Shown: positions 7,558 through 16,300 of the stretch, piece after piece | Numbering within the stretch: position 1 is the first letter of the stretch | How the letters are laid out: each line of letters begins with the position of its first letter | Assembly (NCBI RefSeq): GCF_001866135.1 | Contig: NZ_MODW01000001.1 | Span: forward strand, 124,001 to 188,000 | Length of the DNA stretch: 64,000 nt | Reading direction: 5' to 3' | From: Microbacterium sp. LCT-H2 | GTDB taxonomy: Bacteria > Actinomycetota > Actinomycetes > Actinomycetales > Microbacteriaceae | Notes under the pieces: generated by a model | What the model was told of the DNA's origin: nothing | Seen by the model: the letters and a program-made list of their open reading frames with translations, nothing else | The model's database searches: none | Program-made: the position numbers and the translations under genes

Positions 7558-9654
7558 ATGAAGAGACGCATCGCCGCCACCGCCGCGGCCGCCCTGCTCC
7601 TGCTGGCGCTCCCCACGACCGCCGGAGCGGCCCCCGACGAGGAGCCGCTCACCCGGTACGTCAAGGACACCTCCGGCGCCTATGGCTACGGCACGGAGCC
7701 CGTGTACACCTATCCGGGATCCGGCGAGCAGGTCGCCATTCCCACGACGCTGACCCCGGAGAACCGCCGCTTCTCCAGTGCCTGGGTCGGCACGATCGGC
7801 AACCTGAACTTCGGCAAGCCCGCGGATGCGGCGGACTTCGACGCCCGCTACGCGACGGTGCTCGACGACTTCGCCTCCTGGAACATGAACGCCGTGATCT
7901 TCCAGGTGCGTCCGCTGCTGGACGCGTACTACCCCTCGGCGCTCAACCCGTGGTCCGAGTTCCTCACCGGCACCCAGGGCGCCGATCCCGGGTACGACCC
8001 GCTGCAGCGCATGGTGGAGGCCACGCACGCGCGCGGCATGGAGTTCCACGCCTGGTTGAACCCCTATCGCGTGACCAACGCGAAGATGACCTCGCCGGGG
8101 ATCCTCACGGCCCTCGGGCTCACCGCGGACGAGGTGAAAGCGCTCTCGATCCCGCAGTACATCGCGGCATTGAACGACGCCGGCATCCTCGCCGACGACA
8201 ACTTCGCCGTGCAGCACCCCGACTGGGTGCTGTCCTTCGAGGAGAAGCTGTTCCTGGACCCGGGCCAGCCCGAGGTTCCCGCGTACGTCGCGGCCACCGT
8301 CGCCGAGATCACGGAGAACTACGACGTCGACGCCATCCACTTCGACGACTACTTCTACCCGTACCGGATCACCGTCGACGGCCAGAACGTGTTCTTCGGC
8401 GCGCAGGGCGAGGACCGCGCGACGTTCGAGGAGTTCGGCCTCACGGCGGGCTATCCCGACACCGTCGCCGGCATCGAGGCGTGGCGGCGCGACAACATCA
8501 CGGGTCTGATCACCCTCGTCGGCGACGCGATCGACGCCGGCAACGCGGCGCGCGGCACTGCCGTGCAGCTCGGCATCAGCCCGTTCGGGATCTGGGAGCA
8601 CAAGGCGCTCGACCCGGCCGGGTCCCACACGCCGACGAGTTCGTCGCAGACGTACAGCCAGGCGATCTTCGCCGACACCCGCGGGTGGGTGCAGGACGAG
8701 CTGATCGACTACATCGTGCCGCAGATCTACTGGAGCTTCGATCAGGCCGCCGCCCCCTACGGGGAGCTCGCGCAGTGGTGGAGCGACGTGGCAGCAGGCA
8801 GCCGCACCCAGGTCTATGTCGGCCACGCGCTCTACAAGCACGTCAACAACGGGGGCTGGGAGCAGGCCTGGATGAACCCGGAGGAGGTGCCGAACCAGAT
8901 CCGGTACAACCAGAAGCTCGACGGCATCGAGGGCAGCGTCCTGTTCAGCTACAACGACATGAAGCCGAGCGACCTGGCCGCTCTGCCCGCGGATCAGCAG
9001 CCCAAGCACGAGGCCAAGAACGCCGCGATCGAGCTCCTCGAGGGCGAGGCCTTCGCCCACCCCACGCTCGTTCCGGCCAAGCCCTGGCTCTCGGACGGAC
9101 AGGTGGCCGCCCCAGCGGCACCCGAGATCGTCGACGGCGAGCTCCGCTGGCAGGCCGGGGACGCGCAAGAGGCCCGCCAGTATGCGATCTATCGCGGAAC
9201 CGGTGATCCGGCGCAGATCGTCGCCACGCCGGGCGCACTGGTGGACACGGTCTGGGCAGGCGGCGCGGCGTCGCTCCGCTTCCCCCTCCCCGCCGACGAT
9301 GCCCCCGCCGCCGCGCGCGCCGCGACGGAGACCTGGGTGGTGACCGCGTTGGATGCCGCCGCCGTCGAGAGTGGACCGGTGGCTGTCGCCGTGGACGAGC
9401 CGGTGGACCCGACCGATCCGGGCACTCCGACGGATCCGACCGGACCGACGGACCCCGGCAGCCCGTCGAACCCGGGCGCTGCGGGTGAGGACGGCGTCAC
9501 GGCACCCGGGAGCGGGGCCACGCGTGGCGAGCGCGGTGATCTCGCGACGACGGGTGGCGATGCCCCCATCGTCGCTCTGCTGCTGGGCGGCCTGCTGCTG
9601 GCTGCCGGCGCCGTCACCACGGTCGTGGCCGCGCGCAGACGCCGCACGCGATGA
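7558..9654 (+). CDS. secreted GHL10/DUF187-family glycosidase-like protein with LAxTG sorting signal
   Basis: A 698-residue exported protein. Residues 1-27 form a Sec signal peptide (MKRRIAATAAAALLLLALPT). Residues about 80-440 match the glycosyl-hydrolase-like 10 family: FSSAWVGTIGNLNFG, VIFQVRPLLDAYYP, GMEFHAWLNPYRV, VDAIHFDDYFYPY. A fibronectin-like region follows, then a Pro/Thr/Asp-rich linker (PTDPGTPTDPTGPTDPG). The C terminus has LATTG, a hydrophobic helix and RRRRTR, the layout used by class E sortases of actinobacteria, so the enzyme should end up linked to the cell wall. GHL10 members are thought to act on glycans; the substrate here is unknown. ATG at 7558 was chosen because it opens the signal peptide. 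Confidence 0.88.
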   Translation: MKRRIAATAAAALLLLALPTTAGAAPDEEPLTRYVKDTSGAYGYGTEPVYTYPGSGEQVAIPTTLTPENRRFSSAWVGTIGNLNFGKPADAADFDARYATVLDDFASWNMNAVIFQVRPLLDAYYPSALNPWSEFLTGTQGADPGYDPLQRMVEATHARGMEFHAWLNPYRVTNAKMTSPGILTALGLTADEVKALSIPQYIAALNDAGILADDNFAVQHPDWVLSFEEKLFLDPGQPEVPAYVAATVAEITENYDVDAIHFDDYFYPYRITVDGQNVFFGAQGEDRATFEEFGLTAGYPDTVAGIEAWRRDNITGLITLVGDAIDAGNAARGTAVQLGISPFGIWEHKALDPAGSHTPTSSSQTYSQAIFADTRGWVQDELIDYIVPQIYWSFDQAAAPYGELAQWWSDVAAGSRTQVYVGHALYKHVNNGGWEQAWMNPEEVPNQIRYNQKLDGIEGSVLFSYNDMKPSDLAALPADQQPKHEAKNAAIELLEGEAFAHPTLVPAKPWLSDGQVAAPAAPEIVDGELRWQAGDAQEARQYAIYRGTGDPAQIVATPGALVDTVWAGGAASLRFPLPADDAPAAARAATETWVVTALDAAAVESGPVAVAVDEPVDPTDPGTPTDPTGPTDPGSPSNPGAAGEDGVTAPGSGATRGERGDLATTGGDAPIVALLLGGLLLAAGAVTTVVAARRRRTR

Positions 9655-9659
9655 CGCCA

Positions 9660-9698
9660 GCGACCGCCGGGAGTCGCTCGCGACCTCCCGGCGGTCGC
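9660..9698. terminator. Bidirectional hairpin terminator
   Basis: Arms 9660-9673 and 9685-9698 pair perfectly over 14 bases around an 11-base loop. It lies between convergent genes and has no clear T-run on either side. Confidence 0.75.
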
Positions 9699-9709
9699 GA
9701 CGGTCGGGT

Positions 9710-11098
9710 TCAGCGGCGCCGCGACGGCGCCTGCACGGCGGCCGCGATGGTCGCGACCAGTGCATCCGCGGAGCGCTCGGGACTCCACGCCGCAGCGACG
9801 GCCGGCGCTTCGACACGCAGCGCCGCCAGACGGTCCGGATCGGTCAGCAGTCCCCGCAATGCAGCGCCCAGCGCACCGATGTCTCCCGCCGGGACGAGAA
9901 CGCCGCCGCCCGCGCCGAGAACATCCCGGATGCCGTACCGCACGTCGTAAGACACCACCGGCGTGCCGTGCAGGAGCGCCTCCACGATGCCGAGCGGCTG
10001 CCCTTCGAACGCAGTGGAGGTGACCAGCACGGACGCCCGGTCGAGCACGGTGGCGGAATCGTCGGTGTAGCCGCAGAGATGCACGCGGTCCGCGGCGTCG
10101 AGCTCGGCGATCAGTGCCGCCAGCCGCTCCTGCTCTGCTCCCGTGCCCCAGATCTCCATCCGGGAGCCCGGCACGTCCGCCTCGACGAAGGCGCGGATGG
10201 AATGGTCGATGCGCTTGCCGGCCGCGAGCCGACCCAGCACGACCACGAGGCCCTCCTCGCGCAGGTCGTCACGGCGCTCGACCGGCGCGATGGGGTTCGG
10301 CACCACGACATGGTTGGCGGCCTCACCGAACCGCGCCACGACGTCGTCCCGCTGCGTGGCGGTCGGCCAGATGACCGCATCGAAGCGGTCGGCCAGGCGG
10401 AACCAGCGCGTCCAGAGCGTGTTCAGGCCGGCGTCGGGAGTGTAGGGCGCCTCCACGTGCATGGTGTGGATGGGGTGCAGGATGCGCACGCGCGGGTCGC
10501 GCCAGTCGGCGATCAGCTCTCCGAGCTGGCGTGACTCGCAGATCACGACGATCGGACGCTCCCCCAGCGCCGCCGTGATGTGCGCCAGCCAGGCACCGTA
10601 GAGTCCGCGGAAGCCATGCAGCGCGCCGACGACCGCTCCGCTCTCGTCGTAGACGAGGACAGGCTCGTCCGTGAGGTGCCAATCCGGGTTGCCGGGGATG
10701 ACGGGAAGGGCTGCGAAAGGCCGTCCCGCGGGATCCGCGAGCACGCGGTACTCCCGGTCAGGGTCAGCCGTCACTGCGGCATCCGCGGCGTCACGCAGCC
10801 AGGCGGCGGCTCCGCCCTGCGGTGCGACGGCCTCGTCGAAGAGGTTGCGCAGTCGATCGGGGTCGGTGAGCGCACCGCGCTCCGCGAAGACGCGGCGGTG
10901 CTCGGCGTGGTCGGCGATCGTCCCCGGATCGAAGGTCAGCAGCTGCGGACCGGCGCCGTCCGCCGCGCCCGCGGCAGCGAGCATCCGGGCGCGCGCGAGC
11001 GTGGCGATCGTGTAGCCGCCGTCCAGACCCGGGATCAGGCGGCTGGACAGCACCAGGTACTCGGCGTCCGGGAGGACCGGTGCCGAGACCGGGGGCAT
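9710..11098 (-). CDS. GT4-type glycosyltransferase (TagE/GtfA-like)
   Basis: A 462-residue glycosyltransferase of the GT-B fold. The C-terminal half has the GT4 nucleotide-sugar site: VVVLGRLAAGKRIDHSIRAF, LCGYTDDSATVLDRASVLV and the E-x7-E type motif in STAFEGQPLGIVEALLHG. The N-terminal half (LSSRLIPGLDGGYTIATLARA) resembles the acceptor domain of teichoic-acid glucosyltransferase TagE and GtfA-type enzymes. A role in decorating a cell-wall polymer or surface protein is an inference. I chose the ATG at 11098. The upstream reading frame runs into guaA, whose stop is only eight bases away, so the two genes are probably cotranscribed. Confidence 0.82.
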   Translation of the reverse strand: MPPVSAPVLPDAEYLVLSSRLIPGLDGGYTIATLARARMLAAAGAADGAGPQLLTFDPGTIADHAEHRRVFAERGALTDPDRLRNLFDEAVAPQGGAAAWLRDAADAAVTADPDREYRVLADPAGRPFAALPVIPGNPDWHLTDEPVLVYDESGAVVGALHGFRGLYGAWLAHITAALGERPIVVICESRQLGELIADWRDPRVRILHPIHTMHVEAPYTPDAGLNTLWTRWFRLADRFDAVIWPTATQRDDVVARFGEAANHVVVPNPIAPVERRDDLREEGLVVVLGRLAAGKRIDHSIRAFVEADVPGSRMEIWGTGAEQERLAALIAELDAADRVHLCGYTDDSATVLDRASVLVTSTAFEGQPLGIVEALLHGTPVVSYDVRYGIRDVLGAGGGVLVPAGDIGALGAALRGLLTDPDRLAALRVEAPAVAAAWSPERSADALVATIAAAVQAPSRRR

Positions 11099-11106
11099 CG
11101 CGCCCC

Positions 11107-12693
11107 CTACTCCCACTCGATCGTCCCCGGCGGCTTCGACGTCACGTCGAGAACGACGCGGTTGACGTCGCGGACGCCGTTGGTGATCCGGTTCGAGATC
11201 TTCGACAGCACGTCGTACGGCAGGCGGGTCCAGTCGGCGGTCATCGCGTCCTCGCTGGAGACCGGACGCAGCACGATCGGGTGGCCGTAGGTGCGGCCGT
11301 CGCCCTGCACGCCCACAGAGCGCACGTCGGCGAGGAGCACGACCGGGCACTGCCAGATCTCCTGGTCGAGGCCGGCCTTGGTCAGCTCCTCGCGGGCGAT
11401 GGCGTCGGCCTCACGCAGGATCTCGAGACGGTCAGCGGTGACCTCACCGATGATCCGGATGCCGAGACCGGGCCCCGGAAACGGCTGACGCCCGACGATC
11501 GCCTCGGGGATGCCGAGCTCACGGCCGATCGCGCGGACCTCGTCCTTGAAGAGGGCCCGCAGCGGCTCGATGAGCTCGAAGTCGAGGTCGTCCGGAAGAC
11601 CGCCCACGTTGTGGTGCGACTTGATGTTGGCCGTGCCCGCACCGCCGCCCGACTCGACGACGTCCGGATAGAGCGTGCCTTGCACGAGGAACTTCACCGG
11701 GGCGCCGCCGTCGGCCTTCGCCTCCTCGACGAGGTCGAGCTGCACCTTCTCGAACGCGCGGATGAACTCGCGGCCGATGATCTTGCGCTTCTCCTCGGGG
11801 TCGGTCACGCCCTGGAGGTGACCGAGGAAGGTCTCCGCGGCGTCGACCGTGATGAGCCGCACCCCGGTGGATTCGACGTAGTCCTTCTCGACCTGCTCGC
11901 GCTCGCCCTTGCGGAGGAGCCCGTGGTCGACGAAGACGGCCGTGAGCTGGTCGCCGATGGCCTTGTGCACGAGAGCGGTCGAGACGGCGGAGTCCACGCC
12001 GCCGGACAGCGCGGAGATGACCCGGGCGTCGCCGACCTGCTCGCGGATGCGCTCGATCTGCTCGGCGATCACGTTGTCGGGGTTCCAGTCGGACGCGAGG
12101 CCCGCACCCTTGTGGAGGAAGTTCTCCAGCACGCGCTGACCGTGATCCGAGTGCTTGACCTCCGGGTGCCACTGCACGCCGTAGAAGCCGCGCTCCTCGT
12201 TCGCGAAGGCGGCGACCTTCGTGGCCTCCGTCGTCGCGAGCACCTCGAAGCCCTCGGGCGCCTTCGCGACCTGGTCGCCATGGCTCATCCACACGTTCTG
12301 CTCGGTCGGCTGCCCGCTGAGCAGCGTGCCGCCGTCACCCGAGATGACCGCATCCGTGGCGCCGTACTCGCGGAGGCCGGTGTGCGCGACCTCGCCGCCG
12401 AGGGTCTGGGCCATGTACTGGAAGCCGTAGCAGATGCCGAGCGTGGGGACGCCGAGGTCGAAGACCGACGGGTCGAGCTTGGGCGCGCCCTCCTCGTACA
12501 CCGACGAGGGGCCGCCGGAGAGGATGATCGCGACGGGGTTCTTCGCGGCGATCTCCTCCGCCGTGGCGGTGTGCGGCACGATCTCGCTGTAGACCCCGGC
12601 CTCGCGCACGCGGCGGGCGATGAGCTGCGCGTACTGCGCGCCGAAGTCGACGACGAGCGCGGGGCGCTGCTGGGTCTCGGACTGTTCGGTCAA
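11107..12693 (-). CDS. guaA: GMP synthase (glutamine-hydrolysing)
   Basis: A 528-residue enzyme that converts XMP to GMP with glutamine and ATP. It has a class I glutamine amidotransferase domain (residues about 11-200) with nucleophile Cys88 in GICYGFQ and catalytic His in GVQWHPEV. An ATP-pyrophosphatase domain with P-loop SGGVDSAV follows. The C-terminal dimerisation domain ends in the family's KPPGTIEWE. The gene overlaps the upstream DUF3817 gene by four bases. It acts after IMP dehydrogenase, encoded separately at 30.1-31.6 kb. Confidence 0.98.
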   Translation of the reverse strand: MTEQSETQQRPALVVDFGAQYAQLIARRVREAGVYSEIVPHTATAEEIAAKNPVAIILSGGPSSVYEEGAPKLDPSVFDLGVPTLGICYGFQYMAQTLGGEVAHTGLREYGATDAVISGDGGTLLSGQPTEQNVWMSHGDQVAKAPEGFEVLATTEATKVAAFANEERGFYGVQWHPEVKHSDHGQRVLENFLHKGAGLASDWNPDNVIAEQIERIREQVGDARVISALSGGVDSAVSTALVHKAIGDQLTAVFVDHGLLRKGEREQVEKDYVESTGVRLITVDAAETFLGHLQGVTDPEEKRKIIGREFIRAFEKVQLDLVEEAKADGGAPVKFLVQGTLYPDVVESGGGAGTANIKSHHNVGGLPDDLDFELIEPLRALFKDEVRAIGRELGIPEAIVGRQPFPGPGLGIRIIGEVTADRLEILREADAIAREELTKAGLDQEIWQCPVVLLADVRSVGVQGDGRTYGHPIVLRPVSSEDAMTADWTRLPYDVLSKISNRITNGVRDVNRVVLDVTSKPPGTIEWE

Positions 12694-13202
12694 CGGACAC
12701 CTTCCGGGGCGATCGCGGAGGCCTCGGCGGCCTCTCGGGTGGCGAGATAGGTCTTGACTTCACGGGCGACGACCGCCTCCATGAAGAACGACAGCAGCGG
12801 CACGACGCCGCCGAGCGCGAGCAGGATGAACCGCGGGAAGCGCCAGCGCATCAGGCTCCACATGCGGAAGCACGCGAAGAGGTAGACGACGTAGAACCAG
12901 CCGTGGGCGACGAGGATGAACAGCGAGATGTTGAAGCCGTCCCCGAGGGAGGTCATCTCGCACGAGTTCGTCCACGGCGCGAACAGCGACCACCACTGGC
13001 AGTCCGGTCCCGCGATGACGCCGGCGAACCAGAGCGGGCCGCCCGATCCTCCGGCGAAGAGCTCGAGGTGGATCGGCGTGTACTTCAGCACCATCTCGGC
13101 GAGCAGCAGGAGCAGCATGACTCCCGTGATGATCGACGCGATCTGGTAGAACTTCAGCGCACCGCGGATCGCCGGAAAGCTGGCGACTTTCGGTTCGGGC
13201 AT
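12690..13202 (-). CDS. DUF3817 membrane protein
   Basis: A 170-residue protein with about four hydrophobic segments (around residues 18-40, 85-105, 110-125 and 130-150) and the [16 protein letters not shown] start of DUF3817. The function is unknown. The gene overlaps guaA (ATGA), suggesting translational coupling. A loop with Cys residues (GPDCQWW, NSCEMTS) between the first two helices is probably extracytoplasmic. Confidence 0.85.
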   Translation of the reverse strand: MPEPKVASFPAIRGALKFYQIASIITGVMLLLLLAEMVLKYTPIHLELFAGGSGGPLWFAGVIAGPDCQWWSLFAPWTNSCEMTSLGDGFNISLFILVAHGWFYVVYLFACFRMWSLMRWRFPRFILLALGGVVPLLSFFMEAVVAREVKTYLATREAAEASAIAPEGVR

Positions 13203-13251
13203 GCCCCCAGTCTAGTCGGCGGCGGGCGACGCCCCGACCCCGCGGGAACGA

Positions 13252-13283
13252 CGGAGGCCGCCGGGTCGCCCCGACGGCCTCCG
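13252..13283. terminator. Hairpin after the large nuclease gene
   Basis: Arms 13252-13260 and 13275-13283 pair perfectly (CGGAGGCCG with its complement) around a 14-base loop. It lies just downstream of the minus-strand nuclease gene and in the 103-base gap before DUF3817. No T-run is present. Confidence 0.55.
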
Positions 13284-13305
13284 CCTCGTCATCCGCCGCT
13301 CGGCA

Positions 13306-16300
13306 TCAGAACCATCCGGTCAGGAGGTCCCACAGCCAGTCGACGATGTCCTTGATGATTCCGCCGATGCCGCCGGCGCGGTTGACGGTGACGGTGGCCG
13401 TGGCCTCGTCTCCGTCGGCCTGCGCCACCGCGACGGTGTACTTGCCGGGCTGGGCGTTCTTCGGCACCGTCACCGAGGTGCTGAACGTGCCGTCCTGACG
13501 GACCTGCACCGTTCCCACCTGGACTCCCTGGCCCTTCTTCGGCCGGAGCTCGACCGTGACGGTCTCGCCGGGCTGGTAGCCCGTGCCCGTGACGTCGAGC
13601 TTCTTGCCCGCGGCCACCTTCGAGGAGCCGAGCGCGATGGTCCCCGCGAACTCCTCCTCGCCGGCGATCGTGAACGGCACCTGCACCGTCGTGCCCGTGG
13701 CCGGGACCTCGACCGTGAGCTGCTGCTCACCGAACACCCCGGACGGCACCGTGAAGGTGAGGGTGGCGCGGCCGCCCTCGTCGGTGGTGTCCACGATGGT
13801 CGGGTCGACCGTGCCGGCCGCGAGCTGGGTGTCGCCGAGCGACAGCGTGACCGCTCCCGGGGCCGCCTCGCCACCGCTGAACGCCAGCGAGGAGAGCGAG
13901 ACCGTCACCTGGTCGCCGGCGCGGTAGCCGTCGGCGTCCGCCGGGCTGACGGTCACACCGACCGCACGCTGGGCGAGGTCCGGCGAGGCCGTCTTGTTCG
14001 CGTCGAACCAGTCGACCATCGACTGGAGGTCGATCTTGCCGGTGTCCCGCTTGCCCGCGCCCTGCTTGAAGGTGGCGAAGTTGTCGCCGCCCGCCGCGAG
14101 GAAGGAGTTCGCCGCCACCGTGTACTCCCCGTTCGGGTCGATCGCGGTGCCGTTCAGCGTGATCGAGGTGATCCGCGAACCCGCGGGCGCCGTCGGATCG
14201 TAGGTGTAGACCAGGCCCTCGGAGACGCCGAGCTTGAGGAACGGTCGCGCCGAGCCTGCCGGCTGCCACTGCTCCTCCAGCACGCCCTTCAGCTGCGTCC
14301 CGGTGAGGGTCAGCGTGACCAGCGTGTTGGCGAACGGCTGGACGGTCGCCGCCTCCCGATAGGTGACGTTCCCGTCGGGATCCTCGGCGTTGCTCGACGC
14401 GTAGGTCAGGTTGGCACGGATGCCACCCGGGTTCATGAGCGCGATGTCCGCACCCGTGGACCACTTCTGCACGTCGGCGACGAAGTTGCCGATGGTGGAC
14501 TCGCCACCGCGGTTCTCCGAGCCGTTGGACTGCCGCGCGCGGTTGAAGTCGGCGGTGATGTCGCCCACCTTCACCGCTCCCAGCACGTCGGCCTCCGCCT
14601 TCGCCTTGGCGACGAGGGCCTGCACCTCCGGCACCGCCGGGTACAGCGGCTTGCCGGCGGACGTGAGGGGCTTGATCTCGTTGGTGATCGAAAGCAGCTC
14701 CTTCGTCTTCGGGTCGACCTGGATGTTCATGAGGCCGAGGTTCTCGCCGTACTGCCCCGCCGAGACGACCGGTCGGCCGTCGATGACGTGGTTGTAGGCG
14801 AGGTGCGTGTGCGCCGAGACGATCGCATCCACGTCGTCGTCGACGCCGTAGACGATCTCGCCCAGCGGCGAGTCCTCGGTGATCGCAGACAGCGCGGTGC
14901 TCTCCGCGCCCTCGTGCACGAGCAGGATGACGACGTCCGCCTCGCCGTTCGCGGGGTCCCCGTCGCGCAGGTCGTCGGCCACCGCGTTCACGGAGTCGAC
15001 GATGCTGCGCACCTCGAGATCCGCGATGCCCTCGGGCGAGACGAGCGAGTCGAGATCCTCCGTGACGGCGCCCACGAAGCCGACGCGCACCCCGTCGAGC
15101 TCCTTGACCCAGGCCGGGGCGAGCGCGGGCTCACCGGTCTCCGTGAGGAACACGTTCGAGGAGATGTACTCCCAGTCCGCGCGCTCCTGCACCCGGTCGC
15201 GCAGGTCTTCCCAGCCCTGATCAAACTCGTGGTTGCCCGCAGCGCTCACGTCCAGACCGGCGGCGTTGAGCGCGTCGATCGTGGGGTTGTCGTCGTTGAT
15301 GAACGAGGTGAACGTCGAGGCCCCGATCAGATCGCCGGCTCCGGCGAAGATCGTGTTCGGGTTCGCCGCACGGAACTGCTGCACCGCGCCGGCGAGCACG
15401 GCGGCCCCCGCCGCAGCCCCGTCGGCCTCGATGCGGCCGTGGAAGTCGTTAACCGTCACGACGTCGATGTTCACCGGCGGGATCTCCGACGAGACGCCGA
15501 CGATGATCGGGTCGTGGTCGCTGGACCGGTACGGGGTGCCCTCCTCGGTGGCGCCGAACGCGTAGCCGCGATCGCTCCACTCCGGCGAGTTGATGCCCCA
15601 GACGCCGGCGCCCGTGATGGAGGGGGCGAGCGACGGCGACGCGATCACGTGGTCGAGCGAGCCGAGTTCTCCGTCGAACGTGTAGGTGTACTGCCCTGCG
15701 GCCTTGTCGGCGGCCACGTCGCTCCACCCCTGCGAGGTGAACACGTCGATCGGGTCTTCCTGCCCGTAGGCGTTGAAGTCGCCGATCAGCAGCATGTCGC
15801 TGCTGCCGCTGGTCTCGGCCAGCTCGTCCGTGAAGGCGAGGACGGCCTGCGCTTGCTTCACCCGATCGGCGTTGAAGAAGCCCTGGCCGTCGGCCGGCTC
15901 CGCCCCGGCGCCCCGCGGCGGGGACTTCGACTTCAGGTGGTTGGCGACCACGGTGACCACGCGGCCGTCGATGTCGAACGCCTGCGCGATCGGCTCGCGG
16001 GCGTTGCCCCACACGGACTCGTCGGTGACGGTGGCGCTGTCGCCCACCGTGCTCACGGCGTCCTTCTTGAAAATGATCGCGTTCGTGATGTAGTCCGTCG
16101 TCGCCGGGTCCTGCAGGGCCTTCGGCGTGCGGACGTAGTCCCACACGTCGGAGCCCGCGTCGGCGTTGAGGCCGGCGACGAGGTCCTTCAGAGCGGTGTC
16201 GACGGGCTTGCCCAGCTTGACCGAGTTCTCGATCTCCATGAGCGCGACGATCTCGGCGTCGAGGCCGTTGATGGCCGAGACGATCTTGGACTTCTGGATC

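Noticed and set aside
6433..9654. A 1073-residue plus-strand frame that would extend the GHL10 protein upstream
   Set aside because: The extension runs antisense through the sigma and YCII genes. The signal peptide starts at 7558.
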